NCBI GenBank assembly: GCA_964448445.1
Contig: CAYVAU010000006.1
Coordinates: 1 to 39,170 of the forward strand
From: B73-G16 sp964448445
Lineage (GTDB): Bacteria > Desulfobacterota > B13-G15
DNA length: 39,170 nt
Direction: 5' to 3'
Shown piece by piece: positions 23,460-32,293 of the stretch. Each line of letters opens with the position of its first letter. The stretch's first letter is position 1. The notes under the pieces are model-generated. The model made no database searches. It saw only the letters and a program-made list of their open reading frames with translations, and was not told the origin of the DNA. The position numbers and the translations under genes were made by a program.

Positions 23460-23838
23460 TTTCCCTCAGTCTCCCTATGATCTCGTCCTCCTCCAGGGAC
23501 CCCCACCTGCGGTAGATTCGCAGGATGAGGGCAAGGGCTATGCCCGTTGTGGCGACGCCGACCACGATGGCCGTGAGCATGAGGACATGGGGCAGGGGAT
23601 TGACGAATTCGGAGGCCCTTGCCGCAAACTTTAGGTGGCCGTGTTCGGGCAGGATCGGGATGTCTCCTCCGCGCTTGGCCCCTATGGAGAGGAAGAAGAA
23701 GATTATCGCCCATTGGAAGATGTTCATGGCCACAAGCTTCTTCATCAGGTTTCCCTTGGATATCATCCCGTAAAGGCCAAGGGCAAGCATAAGGGAGTAA
23801 AACCAGTAGTTATAGTGGCTCAGCAGTTGCTGGAGCAA
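23452..23838 (-). CDS. mrpC: Na+/H+ antiporter subunit C (MrpC/MbhG, NuoK-like)
   Basis: A 128-residue protein with three transmembrane helices. It has the NuoK/MrpC features GLYGMISKGNLMKKLVAMNIFQ near the start (given here as two adjoining parts, GLYGMISKGN and LMKKLVAMNIFQ) and LPHVLMLTAIVVGVATTGIA near the end. The start is TTG 23838, with GGAGG 7 bases upstream and a 19-base overlap with the B subunit. It is an ion-path subunit next to the D-type proteins. Confidence 0.9.
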   Translation of the reverse strand: MLQQLLSHYNYWFYSLMLALGLYGMISKGNLMKKLVAMNIFQWAIIFFFLSIGAKRGGDIPILPEHGHLKFAARASEFVNPLPHVLMLTAIVVGVATTGIALALILRIYRRWGSLEEDEIIGRLRENG

Positions 23839-24278
23839 CCTTCTTCCTCCGAAAGCAGTTTCAAAAAGATCGAGACCATCACGGCCATCACCGTGATCTG
23901 GACCCCGGTCTCGACGATGGCCATCCCGTAATAGCGGGCCATCACCGGGCCACGAGGAAGGATTACATCAAGGGAGCTGTAGTTGAGGAATTCGCCCCCG
24001 AAGGCCATGCACAGGGCTCCGGTACCTGCAAAGAAGATTCCCACCCCCAGGGCACAGAGCAAAAAGAGGAGTCTGTTGGGGAGGCGCCTCCTCAGTTCCT
24101 CTCGTCCAAAGACTACCACCATCAGGATCAGGGAACCGGAAAAGATACAGCCTCCTTGGAATCCCCCTCCCGGGCTCGAATGGCCGTGGGCCAACACATA
24201 AAGGGAGTAAAGCTGCAGGAAGGGTATGAGGATCCGCGAGATCGTCTCAATTATCAGATCTTCCCAACGTTCTCCCAA
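23820..24278 (-). CDS. mrpB: Na+/H+ antiporter subunit B domain (MrpB/MbhF-like)
   Basis: A 152-residue protein with four transmembrane helices and the MnhB signature HGHSSPGGGFQGG followed by GVQITVMAVMVS. TTG 24278 is preferred because GGAGG lies 8 bases upstream; the longer TTG 24293 start lacks a ribosome site. With this start it overlaps the mbhE-like gene by 32 bases. It corresponds to MbhF/MrpB of the antiporter module. Confidence 0.88.
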   Translation of the reverse strand: MGERWEDLIIETISRILIPFLQLYSLYVLAHGHSSPGGGFQGGCIFSGSLILMVVVFGREELRRRLPNRLLFLLCALGVGIFFAGTGALCMAFGGEFLNYSSLDVILPRGPVMARYYGMAIVETGVQITVMAVMVSIFLKLLSEEEGCSSNC

Positions 24279-24546
24279 CCCCGAGGCCTCCAAGGAGCAT
24301 GATCACCGCAATGCCAGCGGTGAAGATCACGGTGGTTTCGAAGTTGGTATCATATCCCCTGTAATCGGCGAGGATGGAAGTGACCACATTGGGGACCCCC
24401 GTCTCCTCAACAGTCCTCTCCACATAACGGGGGACGACGTGCAAGGCCGAAGGTTGTCCCGGATCCCCAAAAGGGGGAAAATCTGAGATCCCCACCGACA
24501 GCACCAAAAAGACCGCCAAAGCGGAAAGGATTCCCCAAAGCTTCAA
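24247..24546 (-). CDS. MbhE-like antiporter subunit (part of split MrpA C-terminus)
   Basis: A 99-residue protein with an N-terminal transmembrane helix, a periplasmic-type segment holding the family motif PNVVTSILADYRGYDT, and a second helix near the C-terminus. In membrane-bound hydrogenases this is MbhE; in Mrp antiporters the same region is the very end of MrpA. The TTG 24546 start has GGAGG 9 bases upstream and overlaps the previous stop (TTGA). Confidence 0.86.
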   Translation of the reverse strand: MKLWGILSALAVFLVLSVGISDFPPFGDPGQPSALHVVPRYVERTVEETGVPNVVTSILADYRGYDTNFETTVIFTAGIAVIMLLGGLGVGRTLGRSDN

Positions 24547-24788
24547 TCCCTAGTCCTCCTGGTGGTCTTTAGGATCGTGGCCACAAAGAAGGCAGTACTC
24601 ACCCCTGCACCGACAGCCGCCTCCGTGAAGGCCACATCCGGGGAACCGAGTTCGGCCCATATCAGGCACATCAGGACGCTGAAGATGCCAAGCAGTATCA
24701 CCGACCCGAGCAGGTCCCTTACCTCCAGGGCCAAAAGGGCACAGAGAAAGGCCAGAATCGGCAGGATCAAGTTGAGTTCCCAAATCAT
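24543..24788 (-). CDS. MbhD-like antiporter subunit (DUF4040; part of split MrpA C-terminus)
   Basis: An 81-residue protein with three transmembrane helices and the conserved block SPDVAFTEAAVGAGVSTAFF, typical of MbhD/DUF4040 and of the MrpA C-terminal region. The ATG overlaps the mrpG stop as ATGA. Together with the next gene it supplies the parts that MrpA carries as a fusion in Bacillus-type operons. Confidence 0.9.
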   Translation of the reverse strand: MIWELNLILPILAFLCALLALEVRDLLGSVILLGIFSVLMCLIWAELGSPDVAFTEAAVGAGVSTAFFVATILKTTRRTRD

Positions 24789-25138
24789 TCCCCCCCTCCC
24801 TCAGGCCAGTCCAGGACCACGCGCCCCTGCTTGGTCCATGGCTCAGGGCCCCGCTGAAAGGCGGAACGCAACAGGGCATGGGTTGCCGTAGGCCCGCCCA
24901 CAAACCAAAAGAAGGCCACAAGGATTATCTTTGAGGCCAAAAGGAGGTTTTTGCCATCCAGGCCCTTGGAGAGCTCAAGGAAGGCGAAGCCCAGCAAGGC
25001 GAGGAGGATGCCCATGGTATCAGCCTTGCCCGTGGCATGCATCCGGCAGTAACAGTCGGGAAAGCGCAGGAGCCCAATTCCCGCAGAGACCATGAAGAAG
25101 AGCCCGGCAAGGATCAGGCCAATGGCAACCTCAGCCAT
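24785..25138 (-). CDS. mrpG: Na+/H+ antiporter subunit G (MrpG/MbhC-like)
   Basis: A 117-residue protein with three transmembrane helices and the MrpG pattern GIGLLRFPDCYCRMHATGKADTMG (read as two parts, GIGLLRFPD and CRMHATGKADTMG), followed by GPTATHALLRSA. Its ATG overlaps the mrpF stop by 8 bases. The C-terminal tail of about 25 polar residues is a little longer than usual. Confidence 0.92.
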   Translation of the reverse strand: MAEVAIGLILAGLFFMVSAGIGLLRFPDCYCRMHATGKADTMGILLALLGFAFLELSKGLDGKNLLLASKIILVAFFWFVGGPTATHALLRSAFQRGPEPWTKQGRVVLDWPEGGGE

Positions 25139-25403
25139 CCGAGACCCCCTTCTTCGACAAATACTTGGCGTAGATCAAGGTCCCGATAAAGGACAGGAGG
25201 GAATACATGAGGGCAATATCCACAAAGGCCTCAAGCCTCTCGTAAAGCAGGCCTATCAACACCAAAAGCACAACGGCCAGGGTCCCGACGAAGCTCCCCC
25301 CTATGACGCGATCGACAACGGTAGGTCCCTTCAGGACCCTCAGGAGTCCCACTGCACAGAGCCCAAGCAACAGGATTCCCACCGCGACCAAGAAGGCCTT
25401 CAC
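25131..25403 (-). CDS. mrpF: Na+/H+ antiporter subunit F (MrpF/MbhB-like)
   Basis: A 90-residue protein with three transmembrane helices and the MrpF motif RVLKGPTVVDRVIGG, then LEAFVDIALMYSLLSFIGT. The start is GTG 25403, one base after the mrpE stop and with GGGGAGG about 6 bases upstream. A longer frame to 25490 exists but adds a non-family Arg/Gly-rich stretch inside mrpE. Confidence 0.93.
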   Translation of the reverse strand: MKAFLVAVGILLLGLCAVGLLRVLKGPTVVDRVIGGSFVGTLAVVLLVLIGLLYERLEAFVDIALMYSLLSFIGTLIYAKYLSKKGVSDG

Positions 25404-25404
25404 C

Positions 25405-25887
25405 TCAAACCTCCCCGAAGATCCTCCCCGCCCTCCTCTCCATCTCCCCTGGCAGGCCCTCTGCAGAGGCCCTGTCAATGGCGTGTACATAAAAGTGATC
25501 CCCTTCGATCAGGAGGGTGATGGTCCCGGGGGTGAGGGTTATGGAATTGGCAAAGGTCACGCGGGAGAGGTCCTTCTTGAGCTTTGTTCTGAACCTTATC
25601 ACCCTCGGATCGATGAGTTCCCCCATCCGGGGATGCCATGCCAGATAGGCGACGTGAAGGGCCGCAAAAAAGATCTCTTTCAGGAGCCAGGGAATGTAGG
25701 TCAAAAACCCCAGGATTTCCGCGGCCTTTTCCCTGAGTTCAAGGGGGCCCTTGAAGAGGAGATCGGACCCCAGAAGGGAGACCACAGCTGCTGATCCCAC
25801 CCCCCAGCACAGATGCCATAGATCGAATTTGCCCGAGAGGATAAGCCAGAAGCCCAAAAGGATAAGGAAGGTAAGGAGGAACCTCAC
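25405..25887 (-). CDS. mrpE: Na+/H+ antiporter subunit E (MrpE/MbhA-like)
   Basis: A 160-residue protein with two or three N-terminal transmembrane helices and a cytoplasmic domain with the MrpE motifs VTFANSITLTPGTITL and FYVHAIDRASAEG. It begins the antiporter module. The GTG start lies 3 bases after the lptD stop, and the run of G at the lptD end serves as its ribosome site, so the module is probably transcribed with the envelope genes. Confidence 0.93.
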   Translation of the reverse strand: MRFLLTFLILLGFWLILSGKFDLWHLCWGVGSAAVVSLLGSDLLFKGPLELREKAAEILGFLTYIPWLLKEIFFAALHVAYLAWHPRMGELIDPRVIRFRTKLKKDLSRVTFANSITLTPGTITLLIEGDHFYVHAIDRASAEGLPGEMERRAGRIFGEV

Positions 25888-25890
25888 CCC

Positions 25891-27915
25891 TTAAAACCCC
25901 CCTTTGAGGCTATAAGAACCAATGCCGCGCAAGGTGATCTCGACCAATACCCTCCATTCGGCCCTTTGGACCCCATCAGGCGATGCCCCTATGTCCTCCA
26001 GGGAGATCTCCACTTCCCAGCACTGATGGCGGTAACGCATCCCATATTCGGTTTCTACGCGATATTGAGATTTCAAGTTATAACGGTAAGAAGTCCACAG
26101 GTCAAGGTTTTGCGAGACCCTGAGCCTTCCTCCCAACTGGACCCCTTCCACCTCTTCATCCCTGTCGAAGCGATACTCGCCGTGGAGGTTCAGGGCCCTG
26201 TAGGAGACCGACAGGGCGACATTCAGGGAAGAGAGCCTTTCCTCGTGGTGGTTGTAAGAGAGATCCCCTGAGAGGGAGAGGAGATCGCCTGGATTCAGGC
26301 GGAACTCCATTTCGAGGTCCTTGAGGCGCTCCTTCGGTTCGAGACCGGGGAAGATGTCGTATGGTTGGGACAATTTCAGGTATCCCCATTCCTTCTGGTC
26401 CTTGATGCCCTTCAGGCGCTGAAGGAGCTCCAGGGTGAAAAGGGCCTGCGGGGAGAGCCTGTCGGTGGAATCGTAGCGGGGATTTTGCTGCTGGGGGACA
26501 TCGGGCCTCCAGTCAAAGTGCAGCCTCGGTTCGATGAGGTGGAAGATCTCCCCCAAAGGGGTCCTGTAGGGCCTTATGGCCAAGGCCGAAAGGGAAAACC
26601 CCCCTTCGGGAAGGATCCTATCCTGGAATCCATCGTAGGTCCCCCCGGGGTCATCGGTGAAGTAGAAGGTGGACCTCAATCTCATCCAGGGTTCGAACTT
26701 CAAAAAGCCCCAAGGCCTTGAAGGCCATGATATCCGCGGCGTGATCTCCAACCTCTGTCCCCGATATCCCTTTTCCCTGAAGAAGTTCACCCCTTCGGCC
26801 TCCATGTCGAAAAAGAGCGGGGATCCTCTGAGCTTTCTCCTAAACAACTTGAAGGTGGCACGGGGAAGGCGGTGGAGGGTCGAGTCGTCCTCCTCGGTGG
26901 TCAGGTCCTGAAAGTAATTCCATTGAAGGGCCGCCTCCCCAAAGGACCACCGTTTCCTCAGATCGAGGGTGGATTCAAGGGATCTCTTGGAACGGGCTTC
27001 GCTGCGCGTCTCCTCCGGGACGTCTTCCTCGAAGTCCGATGGGTAATCGTCATCGCTCACGAGGTTCAGATCCAGCGAAGCCCTTATCCCGTAAGGGAGG
27101 GAATGGAGCTGTCGGGAAAAGATCGCCCAGCGATCTTTTTCGAGGACCCTGTCCTTCAAGCCAAAGGCCCTGATCTCCCCCCTGTTTTGGGTGTTCAGGG
27201 CGTAACGATATTCGACACCCCCTTTGAATCCCCTCCCCCGGCCGTCACCGTGCCGTGTCAGGTAAAAGGTGGCATCTTGGTTTTCGGATATGGCCCAGAA
27301 GAAGGGGAGGGTGATTACGGGTCCATAGCGGTTGGATATGTAAAGGGAAGGAATGAGGAAGCCGGTTTGCCTCTCCGTCTTGACGGGAAAGACGGCCCAG
27401 GGGAGGTAAAAAAGGGGTATCCCCTTTACCCTGAAGCCGGGCCAGGAGGCCTTGGCGTATCCCTCTACCTTCACCTGGAGGCTTTTGGCTGTGAACTTCC
27501 AGGATGGGGGACGATCATCGCAAGAGGTGAGGGTCGCCTGCTCAAGCAGATACCTATCACGGCCTATCTTCTTTATCCTCTTGCCGGTGACGTAGAAATG
27601 CCTTTGAGACAGGAAGACCTTGCCTTCCTCTATGATTCCCCGCTCGGCCCTGAGGTCATAGAGGATTCTGTTGGCCTTTATCCAATCGTTCCCTTCCTTG
27701 ATGAAACAGGACCCCTCGGCCAAGATCTTCCTCTCCCGGGGCCAATAGGTGATCCTATGGGCTTCAAAATAGCGCCCATTGTGCCAAACCCTTACATTCC
27801 CCAGAAAATGCACAACGTCCTTCTTTCCCTCATAGATGATCCGATTTGCCTCAATCCTCAACTGGGCAAGGCAGAGGCCGGGGAAGAGAAAGAGGAGGAA
27901 GAGGAGCCTTCTCAT
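25891..27915 (-). CDS. lptD: LPS-assembly protein LptD
   Basis: A 674-residue outer-membrane protein. A signal peptide (1-18, ending LCLAQ) is followed by an LptA/OstA-like beta-jellyroll (about 19-130; ANRIIYEGKKDVVHFLGN) and a large beta-barrel region rich in alternating aromatic strands, ending in GSYSLKGGF with a terminal phenylalanine. LptD, with LptE, inserts LPS into the outer leaflet. CDDRPPSWKF after the jellyroll is typical of the family. The ATG overlaps the folC stop (ATGA). It is shorter than the roughly 780 residues of E. coli. Confidence 0.92.
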   Translation of the reverse strand: MRRLLFLLFLFPGLCLAQLRIEANRIIYEGKKDVVHFLGNVRVWHNGRYFEAHRITYWPRERKILAEGSCFIKEGNDWIKANRILYDLRAERGIIEEGKVFLSQRHFYVTGKRIKKIGRDRYLLEQATLTSCDDRPPSWKFTAKSLQVKVEGYAKASWPGFRVKGIPLFYLPWAVFPVKTERQTGFLIPSLYISNRYGPVITLPFFWAISENQDATFYLTRHGDGRGRGFKGGVEYRYALNTQNRGEIRAFGLKDRVLEKDRWAIFSRQLHSLPYGIRASLDLNLVSDDDYPSDFEEDVPEETRSEARSKRSLESTLDLRKRWSFGEAALQWNYFQDLTTEEDDSTLHRLPRATFKLFRRKLRGSPLFFDMEAEGVNFFREKGYRGQRLEITPRISWPSRPWGFLKFEPWMRLRSTFYFTDDPGGTYDGFQDRILPEGGFSLSALAIRPYRTPLGEIFHLIEPRLHFDWRPDVPQQQNPRYDSTDRLSPQALFTLELLQRLKGIKDQKEWGYLKLSQPYDIFPGLEPKERLKDLEMEFRLNPGDLLSLSGDLSYNHHEERLSSLNVALSVSYRALNLHGEYRFDRDEEVEGVQLGGRLRVSQNLDLWTSYRYNLKSQYRVETEYGMRYRHQCWEVEISLEDIGASPDGVQRAEWRVLVEITLRGIGSYSLKGGF

Positions 27916-29177
27916 CGCACCGACGAAAGGACCTCCCTCACCTCGGCCACCGTAAAAAGCGATCCCGCCACCACGATAAGGTCCTCCGGATCTGATGATT
28001 CCATGGCGATGCGAAGGGCCTCCTCTGCCCCTTGGGCTTTGAAGGCATCAAGCCCCAAGGTGCGGACCTCCTGGACGATGATCCCCGGATCCAGGGCGCG
28101 GGGGTTGTTGGGCTTGAAGGCTATGACCCTCTGGGTCAGGGGGAGGATCTTTCGCAGCATTTCGGACCAGGGTTTGTCGGCCATGATCCCGATGATGAGG
28201 TGCAGGGCCCTGTGGGGGATTTCCGAAAGGGCCTCACACAGGCTTTCCATTCCTTCGGGGTTATGGGCCCCGTCAAGGAGCACCCTCGGCCTACCCTCGA
28301 AGAGCTCGAGCCTTCCCGGCCATCTGACCTCCTCAAGCCCCTTCCTTATGTCCGTTTCGGTCAGTTCAAAACCCCTCTCCGTTAGGACCTCAAGGGTAGC
28401 GAGGGCCAAGGCGGCGTTTTCCCCTTGATGTCGTCCCAAAAGTCCAAGGCGCAGTCCTTGCAGCCTCCACTTCCTCCCCCAAAAGGACAGTCCGTCTGCG
28501 TATCGGTAACCGAAGTCCCGCCCAAGCAGATACACCGTTGCCCCCTTCCTTTCCGCCTCCTTCAGGATCACCTCAAGGGGGTCTGGCTTCCTCTCCCCGC
28601 AAATGAGCACCGTCCCCTCCTTGATTATCCCTGCCTTTTCCCTGGCCACATCCTGTAGTGTCCCGCCGAGCACGTCCATGTGATCGTGGCCCACATTGGT
28701 GATGACGGCCACAAGGGGCTTTATGACGTTGGTGGAATCGAGCCTCCCCCCGAGTCCCACCTCCACCAAGGCGAGATCCACCCCCTTTTGGGCGAAGTAA
28801 AAAAAGGCGAGGGCCGTTATGAAGTCAAAGAAGGTGAAGGTCTTGGGGCGGTCCGCCTCCCGGACCTTTGCCCTGAGGAGCCTAATAAGTTGCAGGAGTT
28901 CCTGGTCTTGGATTTCATCCTCTATTTTGATCCTCTCGTTTAGGCGGTGGAGGTGGGGTGAGGTATATAGTCCCACGCGGTAGCGCCTGCCCAAGATCGC
29001 GTGAAGCATGGCACACACGGAACCTTTGCCGTTGGTTCCGGCCACATGGACCGCCTTGAGCCTCAAGTGGGGATCCCCCAGCAGCTTGAGCAACCCGGAT
29101 ACGTTCTCGAGGCCGAAGATCATCCCCAGGCGCTCGAGCCCATAGAGGTACTCTATTTCCTCCCGGAGTTCTTCCAT
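27912..29177 (-). CDS. folC: Folylpolyglutamate synthase / dihydrofolate synthase
   Basis: A 421-residue Mur-ligase-family protein. It has the P-loop AGTNGKGSVCAML (about 46-58), YTSPHL, EVGLGGRLDSTN, TNVGHDHMD, and the C-terminal DGAHNPEGM. FolC adds glutamate to dihydropteroate and folates. Its place after accD is common in bacteria. ATG 29177 follows the accD stop by 2 bases, within CTGAAGATGG. Confidence 0.95.
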   Translation of the reverse strand: MEELREEIEYLYGLERLGMIFGLENVSGLLKLLGDPHLRLKAVHVAGTNGKGSVCAMLHAILGRRYRVGLYTSPHLHRLNERIKIEDEIQDQELLQLIRLLRAKVREADRPKTFTFFDFITALAFFYFAQKGVDLALVEVGLGGRLDSTNVIKPLVAVITNVGHDHMDVLGGTLQDVAREKAGIIKEGTVLICGERKPDPLEVILKEAERKGATVYLLGRDFGYRYADGLSFWGRKWRLQGLRLGLLGRHQGENAALALATLEVLTERGFELTETDIRKGLEEVRWPGRLELFEGRPRVLLDGAHNPEGMESLCEALSEIPHRALHLIIGIMADKPWSEMLRKILPLTQRVIAFKPNNPRALDPGIIVQEVRTLGLDAFKAQGAEEALRIAMESSDPEDLIVVAGSLFTVAEVREVLSSVR

Positions 29178-29179
29178 CT

Positions 29180-29995
29180 TCAGTGGTAAAGGAGGTCCAG
29201 GAGCTTGGAAAGCACTTCTTTGAGCTTCCTCCTGTCCACGACCATATCGACCATTCCGTGTTCCAGAAGGTATTCGGACCGCTGAAAGCCATCAGGCAGT
29301 TCTTCCCCTATCGTCTCCTTTATGACCCTTGGACCCGCAAAGCCTATGAGGGCCCCCGGCTCAGCGATGATGATATCGCCCAACATCCCGAAACTCGCCG
29401 TAACCCCCCCCGTGGTGGGATTGGTGAGGATGGAGATATAGGGGATTCCCTCCCTTCTCAACTTCGCCAAGGCCGAAGAGGTCTTGACCATCTGCATGAG
29501 CGAGAGGACGCCCTCCTGCATCCTTGCCCCTCCCGAGCAGCAGAAGATCAAAAGGGCTACTGAGCTCTTCAGGGCCTCCTCTGCAGCCCTTGTCACTTTC
29601 TCGCCGACCACCGAGCCGAGGCTCCCTCCCAAAAATTGGAACTCCATCACCCCGACCACTGCCGGCTGTCCGCCTATTGTGCCCCTGCCATAGATAAAGG
29701 CATCCCTTAGACCGGTCTTCTCACGGGCTTCCTTGAGGCGTTCCCGGTAACGCTTTGTGTCCTTGAAACCCAGAGGATCGAGGGGTTCAAGGCTTGAGTC
29801 CCTCTCCTGGAAGCTACCGGGATCCAGGGTTATTTCTATTCTCTTTAGGGCCGACAGGGGGAAATGGTGGGAACACCTGGGACACACATGGAGGTTCCTC
29901 TCAAGTTCCCTTTTCAGTATCATTTCCTGGCAGGAGGGGCATCTTTCCCATAGACCATCCTTTTCATCATGGTTCTTTCTCTTCAGCAGGGACAT
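29180..29995 (-). CDS. accD: Acetyl-CoA carboxylase carboxyltransferase subunit beta
   Basis: A 271-residue protein. The N-terminal zinc finger cysteines are C19, C22, C38 and C41 (CPSC, CPRC). The carboxyltransferase domain has GGSLGSVVGEK, CSGGARMQEG and TTGGVTASFGMLGD, plus GFAGPRVIKETI. With AccA it transfers CO2 from biotin to acetyl-CoA, the first step of fatty-acid synthesis; accA is not in the window. ATG 29995 (MSLLKRKN) is the family start. TTG 30016 would add seven residues. The 36-base gap upstream is the largest in the minus-strand run. Confidence 0.95.
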   Translation of the reverse strand: MSLLKRKNHDEKDGLWERCPSCQEMILKRELERNLHVCPRCSHHFPLSALKRIEITLDPGSFQERDSSLEPLDPLGFKDTKRYRERLKEAREKTGLRDAFIYGRGTIGGQPAVVGVMEFQFLGGSLGSVVGEKVTRAAEEALKSSVALLIFCCSGGARMQEGVLSLMQMVKTSSALAKLRREGIPYISILTNPTTGGVTASFGMLGDIIIAEPGALIGFAGPRVIKETIGEELPDGFQRSEYLLEHGMVDMVVDRRKLKEVLSKLLDLLYH

Positions 29996-30031
29996 AACGT
30001 GGCCTAAAGATACCAAATGGCCATTGTGGGT

Positions 30032-31108
30032 TCAATGCTGGAAACCTTCGGGAGGGAGCCAGGTGAGGGGGACGAGCTCCGCACCCCTGAAATCCACCAA
30101 GGCCATCGAAAGGCCCTTGAGGCTTGAAGGATGAGGGTGGCAGATCCCGATGGCCCATCCTTTCCTTGAGGCCAAATGCAGGAGCTTGCCCCATTGGTTG
30201 AGGAACCCCCCCACGGTCCCATCGTTGTCCAGGAATACATCCCTTTTGTAAAACCTCAACCCCCTGCGGGTGGCTTCCCTCTTGCCCTGGGAATGGGGTG
30301 TGGTGAGGCTGTCCAAGAAGATCATCCCCCTGCGGCTCAGGGCTTCCATAAGGAGGGCGACTTTGTGGCCATCCTCCATGAAACGGGATCCCATGTGGTT
30401 GTTGGCCCCAATGGCAAAGGGGATGGCATCGAGGGCCTGCTCGATGGCCTCCTGTAGTTCCCCTTTGCTCATGGATACCAACAGCGCACCTCGACCCGGA
30501 TTCCTGAGGGGGTAGGCCTTGGGTTCCATGGGGACGTGCACGAGGATCTCGAAACCCCGACGGTGTGCCTCCAGGGCGATCCTTCTGCTTTCGGCCTCAA
30601 AGGGCAAAAGGGAGAGGGTCAGGGGCTCACCGAGGTCCATGAAGGAACGGGCCTGCGAGAGGCTCGGTCCCAGATCGTCGACCACCACCGCCACCTGGGG
30701 GGGTTCTCTCTTCGGGTAGGACAAAAGGACCCGAAGGGTGCCACCTGAGGTCTGGATTTCGAGCCCGAGTCCCTCACGTTCCCTCCTCTGCCGGATTTCA
30801 AGCCCTGAGAATGCCGAAAGCCTCGCCTTCAGGGTCGAAAGGAACCTTTCCTGTCGCATCCTCCGCGGCAGGATGACCTTTATTCTCCTTTCGGATACCT
30901 CCACCCTTTGGCGCTTGAGTCCGAGCTCAAAGCAGGTGGCCTCGACCAAGGCCCTCACCATCTCGGGGGAGGGGAGTTCGGGAGGCCTTCTTGGCAGAAG
31001 TGTAAGGGCCATCACCACAAAGAGGCCCAACAGGGCCAAGAAGGGCCAGATCCAGGGGGAGGGCGATTTGGGTTTAGTCCTCTTCTTCCTTTTGGTCCGT
31101 CTCGCCAC
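30032..31108 (-). CDS. Divergent polysaccharide deacetylase family protein (YibQ-like)
   Basis: A 358-residue protein. A basic N-terminus (1-17) and one transmembrane helix (about 18-38) anchor it. After a linker domain, the divergent polysaccharide deacetylase domain (about 137-358) shows VAVVVDDLG, LSLLPFE, ILVHVPMEP, GANNHMGSRF, DSLTT and ICHPHP. The enzyme activity of this family is not well established. Its place after envC and ctpA is a common arrangement and suggests work on peptidoglycan or another envelope glycan. The start is GTG 31108, 3 bases after the ctpA stop. Confidence 0.85.
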   Translation of the reverse strand: MARRTKRKKRTKPKSPSPWIWPFLALLGLFVVMALTLLPRRPPELPSPEMVRALVEATCFELGLKRQRVEVSERRIKVILPRRMRQERFLSTLKARLSAFSGLEIRQRREREGLGLEIQTSGGTLRVLLSYPKREPPQVAVVVDDLGPSLSQARSFMDLGEPLTLSLLPFEAESRRIALEAHRRGFEILVHVPMEPKAYPLRNPGRGALLVSMSKGELQEAIEQALDAIPFAIGANNHMGSRFMEDGHKVALLMEALSRRGMIFLDSLTTPHSQGKREATRRGLRFYKRDVFLDNDGTVGGFLNQWGKLLHLASRKGWAIGICHPHPSSLKGLSMALVDFRGAELVPLTWLPPEGFQH

Positions 31109-31111
31109 GGA

Positions 31112-32284
31112 TTATTCCGCCCCCTCCATATAGGTCCGGTAGATGTTTAGGACCCTTAGATAATCCAGGGCCTTCTGGATCATGGGGTCCCCTCCCCCAG
31201 CCGCTTTCCCCTCTTCAACCCTTATATCGGGTTCTATACCCTTGTCCTGGATGGAGGTTCCAAGGGGAGTGAAGTACCTGGCGGTGGTGAGCCGGAGTCC
31301 CGCCCCTCCCTCAAGGGGTATGATCGTCTGAACGGACCCTTTGCCAAAGGTGGTGGTCCCCATGATGATCGCACGGTGGTGCTGTTTTAAGGCCCCTGCC
31401 ACGATTTCCGAAGCACTCGCCGATCCGTGGTTCACCAGGACGATGAGGGGCCAATCGGGGAAGGTCCCTTTGGGCTTCGCCTCATACACGATTTCCTTCC
31501 CTCCCCGCGCTTTCACCGACACTATTAGCCCTTCCTTCAGGAACAGGTCGGATACCTCAACGGCCTGATCCAGGAGGCCGCCGGGATTGTTCCTCAAGTC
31601 GAGCACAATGCCCTTTATCTCCTCCTTCTGGACGTAGGAGGAGATAGCCGCCTTCAGGTCCGCCGCTGTCTGTTCCTGGAACTGCACGATCCTCACATAG
31701 AGGTATCCCTTTTCCAGCTCCCTCGACTTTACGCTCTTGATCTTTATGATGTCCCTAATGATGGTGAAATCCTTGGGTTCCGAGAAGCCCTCTCGCATTA
31801 TGGTGATTGTGACCTTTGTGCCCTTGGGTCCCCTTAACCTCTTCACGCACTCCATAAGGCTCAAGCCTTTGGTGGGTTCTCCGTCGATCTTGAGGATCTT
31901 GTCCCCCGGTTTCAGGCCTGCCCTCCAGGCCGGGGTGTCTTCTATGGGGGATATGACGGTGAGGACCCCGTCTTTGATCCCTATCTCTATCCCGAGGCCG
32001 CCGAAGCTGCCTTTGGTCTCTACTTCCAGCTCCTTCATCATATCGGGACTGAGATAGGAGGAATAGGGGTCCAGCGAGCGGAGCATCCCTTGGATGGCGC
32101 CATCGAGGAGCTTTCCGTAATCCACTTCCTCCACATACTCCTTCTTCACGATCTCCATTATCTCGGTCAGGAGTTTCAGCTTGCGATAAACCTCGTCTTT
32201 GGCCTTGGAGGCGGCAAGGGCTTGAAGGATAAGGCCGAAGAGCAAAAGGGCTATCGGCAAAAGGATCCAACGCGGCCGCTTCAT
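31112..32284 (-). CDS. ctpA: Carboxy-terminal processing protease (S41 family)
   Basis: A 390-residue periplasmic serine protease. The N-terminal helix (about 5-25) is a signal or anchor. A PDZ domain follows (about 90-175; GSFGGLGIEIG, GLKPGDKILKIDG), then the S41 core with S290 in GSASASE and K315 in TFGKGS; the 25-residue spacing of Ser and Lys is that of Prc/CtpA. ATG 32284 is preferred: GGAGG is about 5 bases upstream, whereas GTG 32290 touches it. It follows the envC-like gene by 9 bases. Such proteases process or degrade periplasmic and peptidoglycan-related proteins. Confidence 0.93.
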   Translation of the reverse strand: MKRPRWILLPIALLLFGLILQALAASKAKDEVYRKLKLLTEIMEIVKKEYVEEVDYGKLLDGAIQGMLRSLDPYSSYLSPDMMKELEVETKGSFGGLGIEIGIKDGVLTVISPIEDTPAWRAGLKPGDKILKIDGEPTKGLSLMECVKRLRGPKGTKVTITIMREGFSEPKDFTIIRDIIKIKSVKSRELEKGYLYVRIVQFQEQTAADLKAAISSYVQKEEIKGIVLDLRNNPGGLLDQAVEVSDLFLKEGLIVSVKARGGKEIVYEAKPKGTFPDWPLIVLVNHGSASASEIVAGALKQHHRAIIMGTTTFGKGSVQTIIPLEGGAGLRLTTARYFTPLGTSIQDKGIEPDIRVEEGKAAGGGDPMIQKALDYLRVLNIYRTYMEGAE

Positions 32285-32293
32285 CTTCACCTC

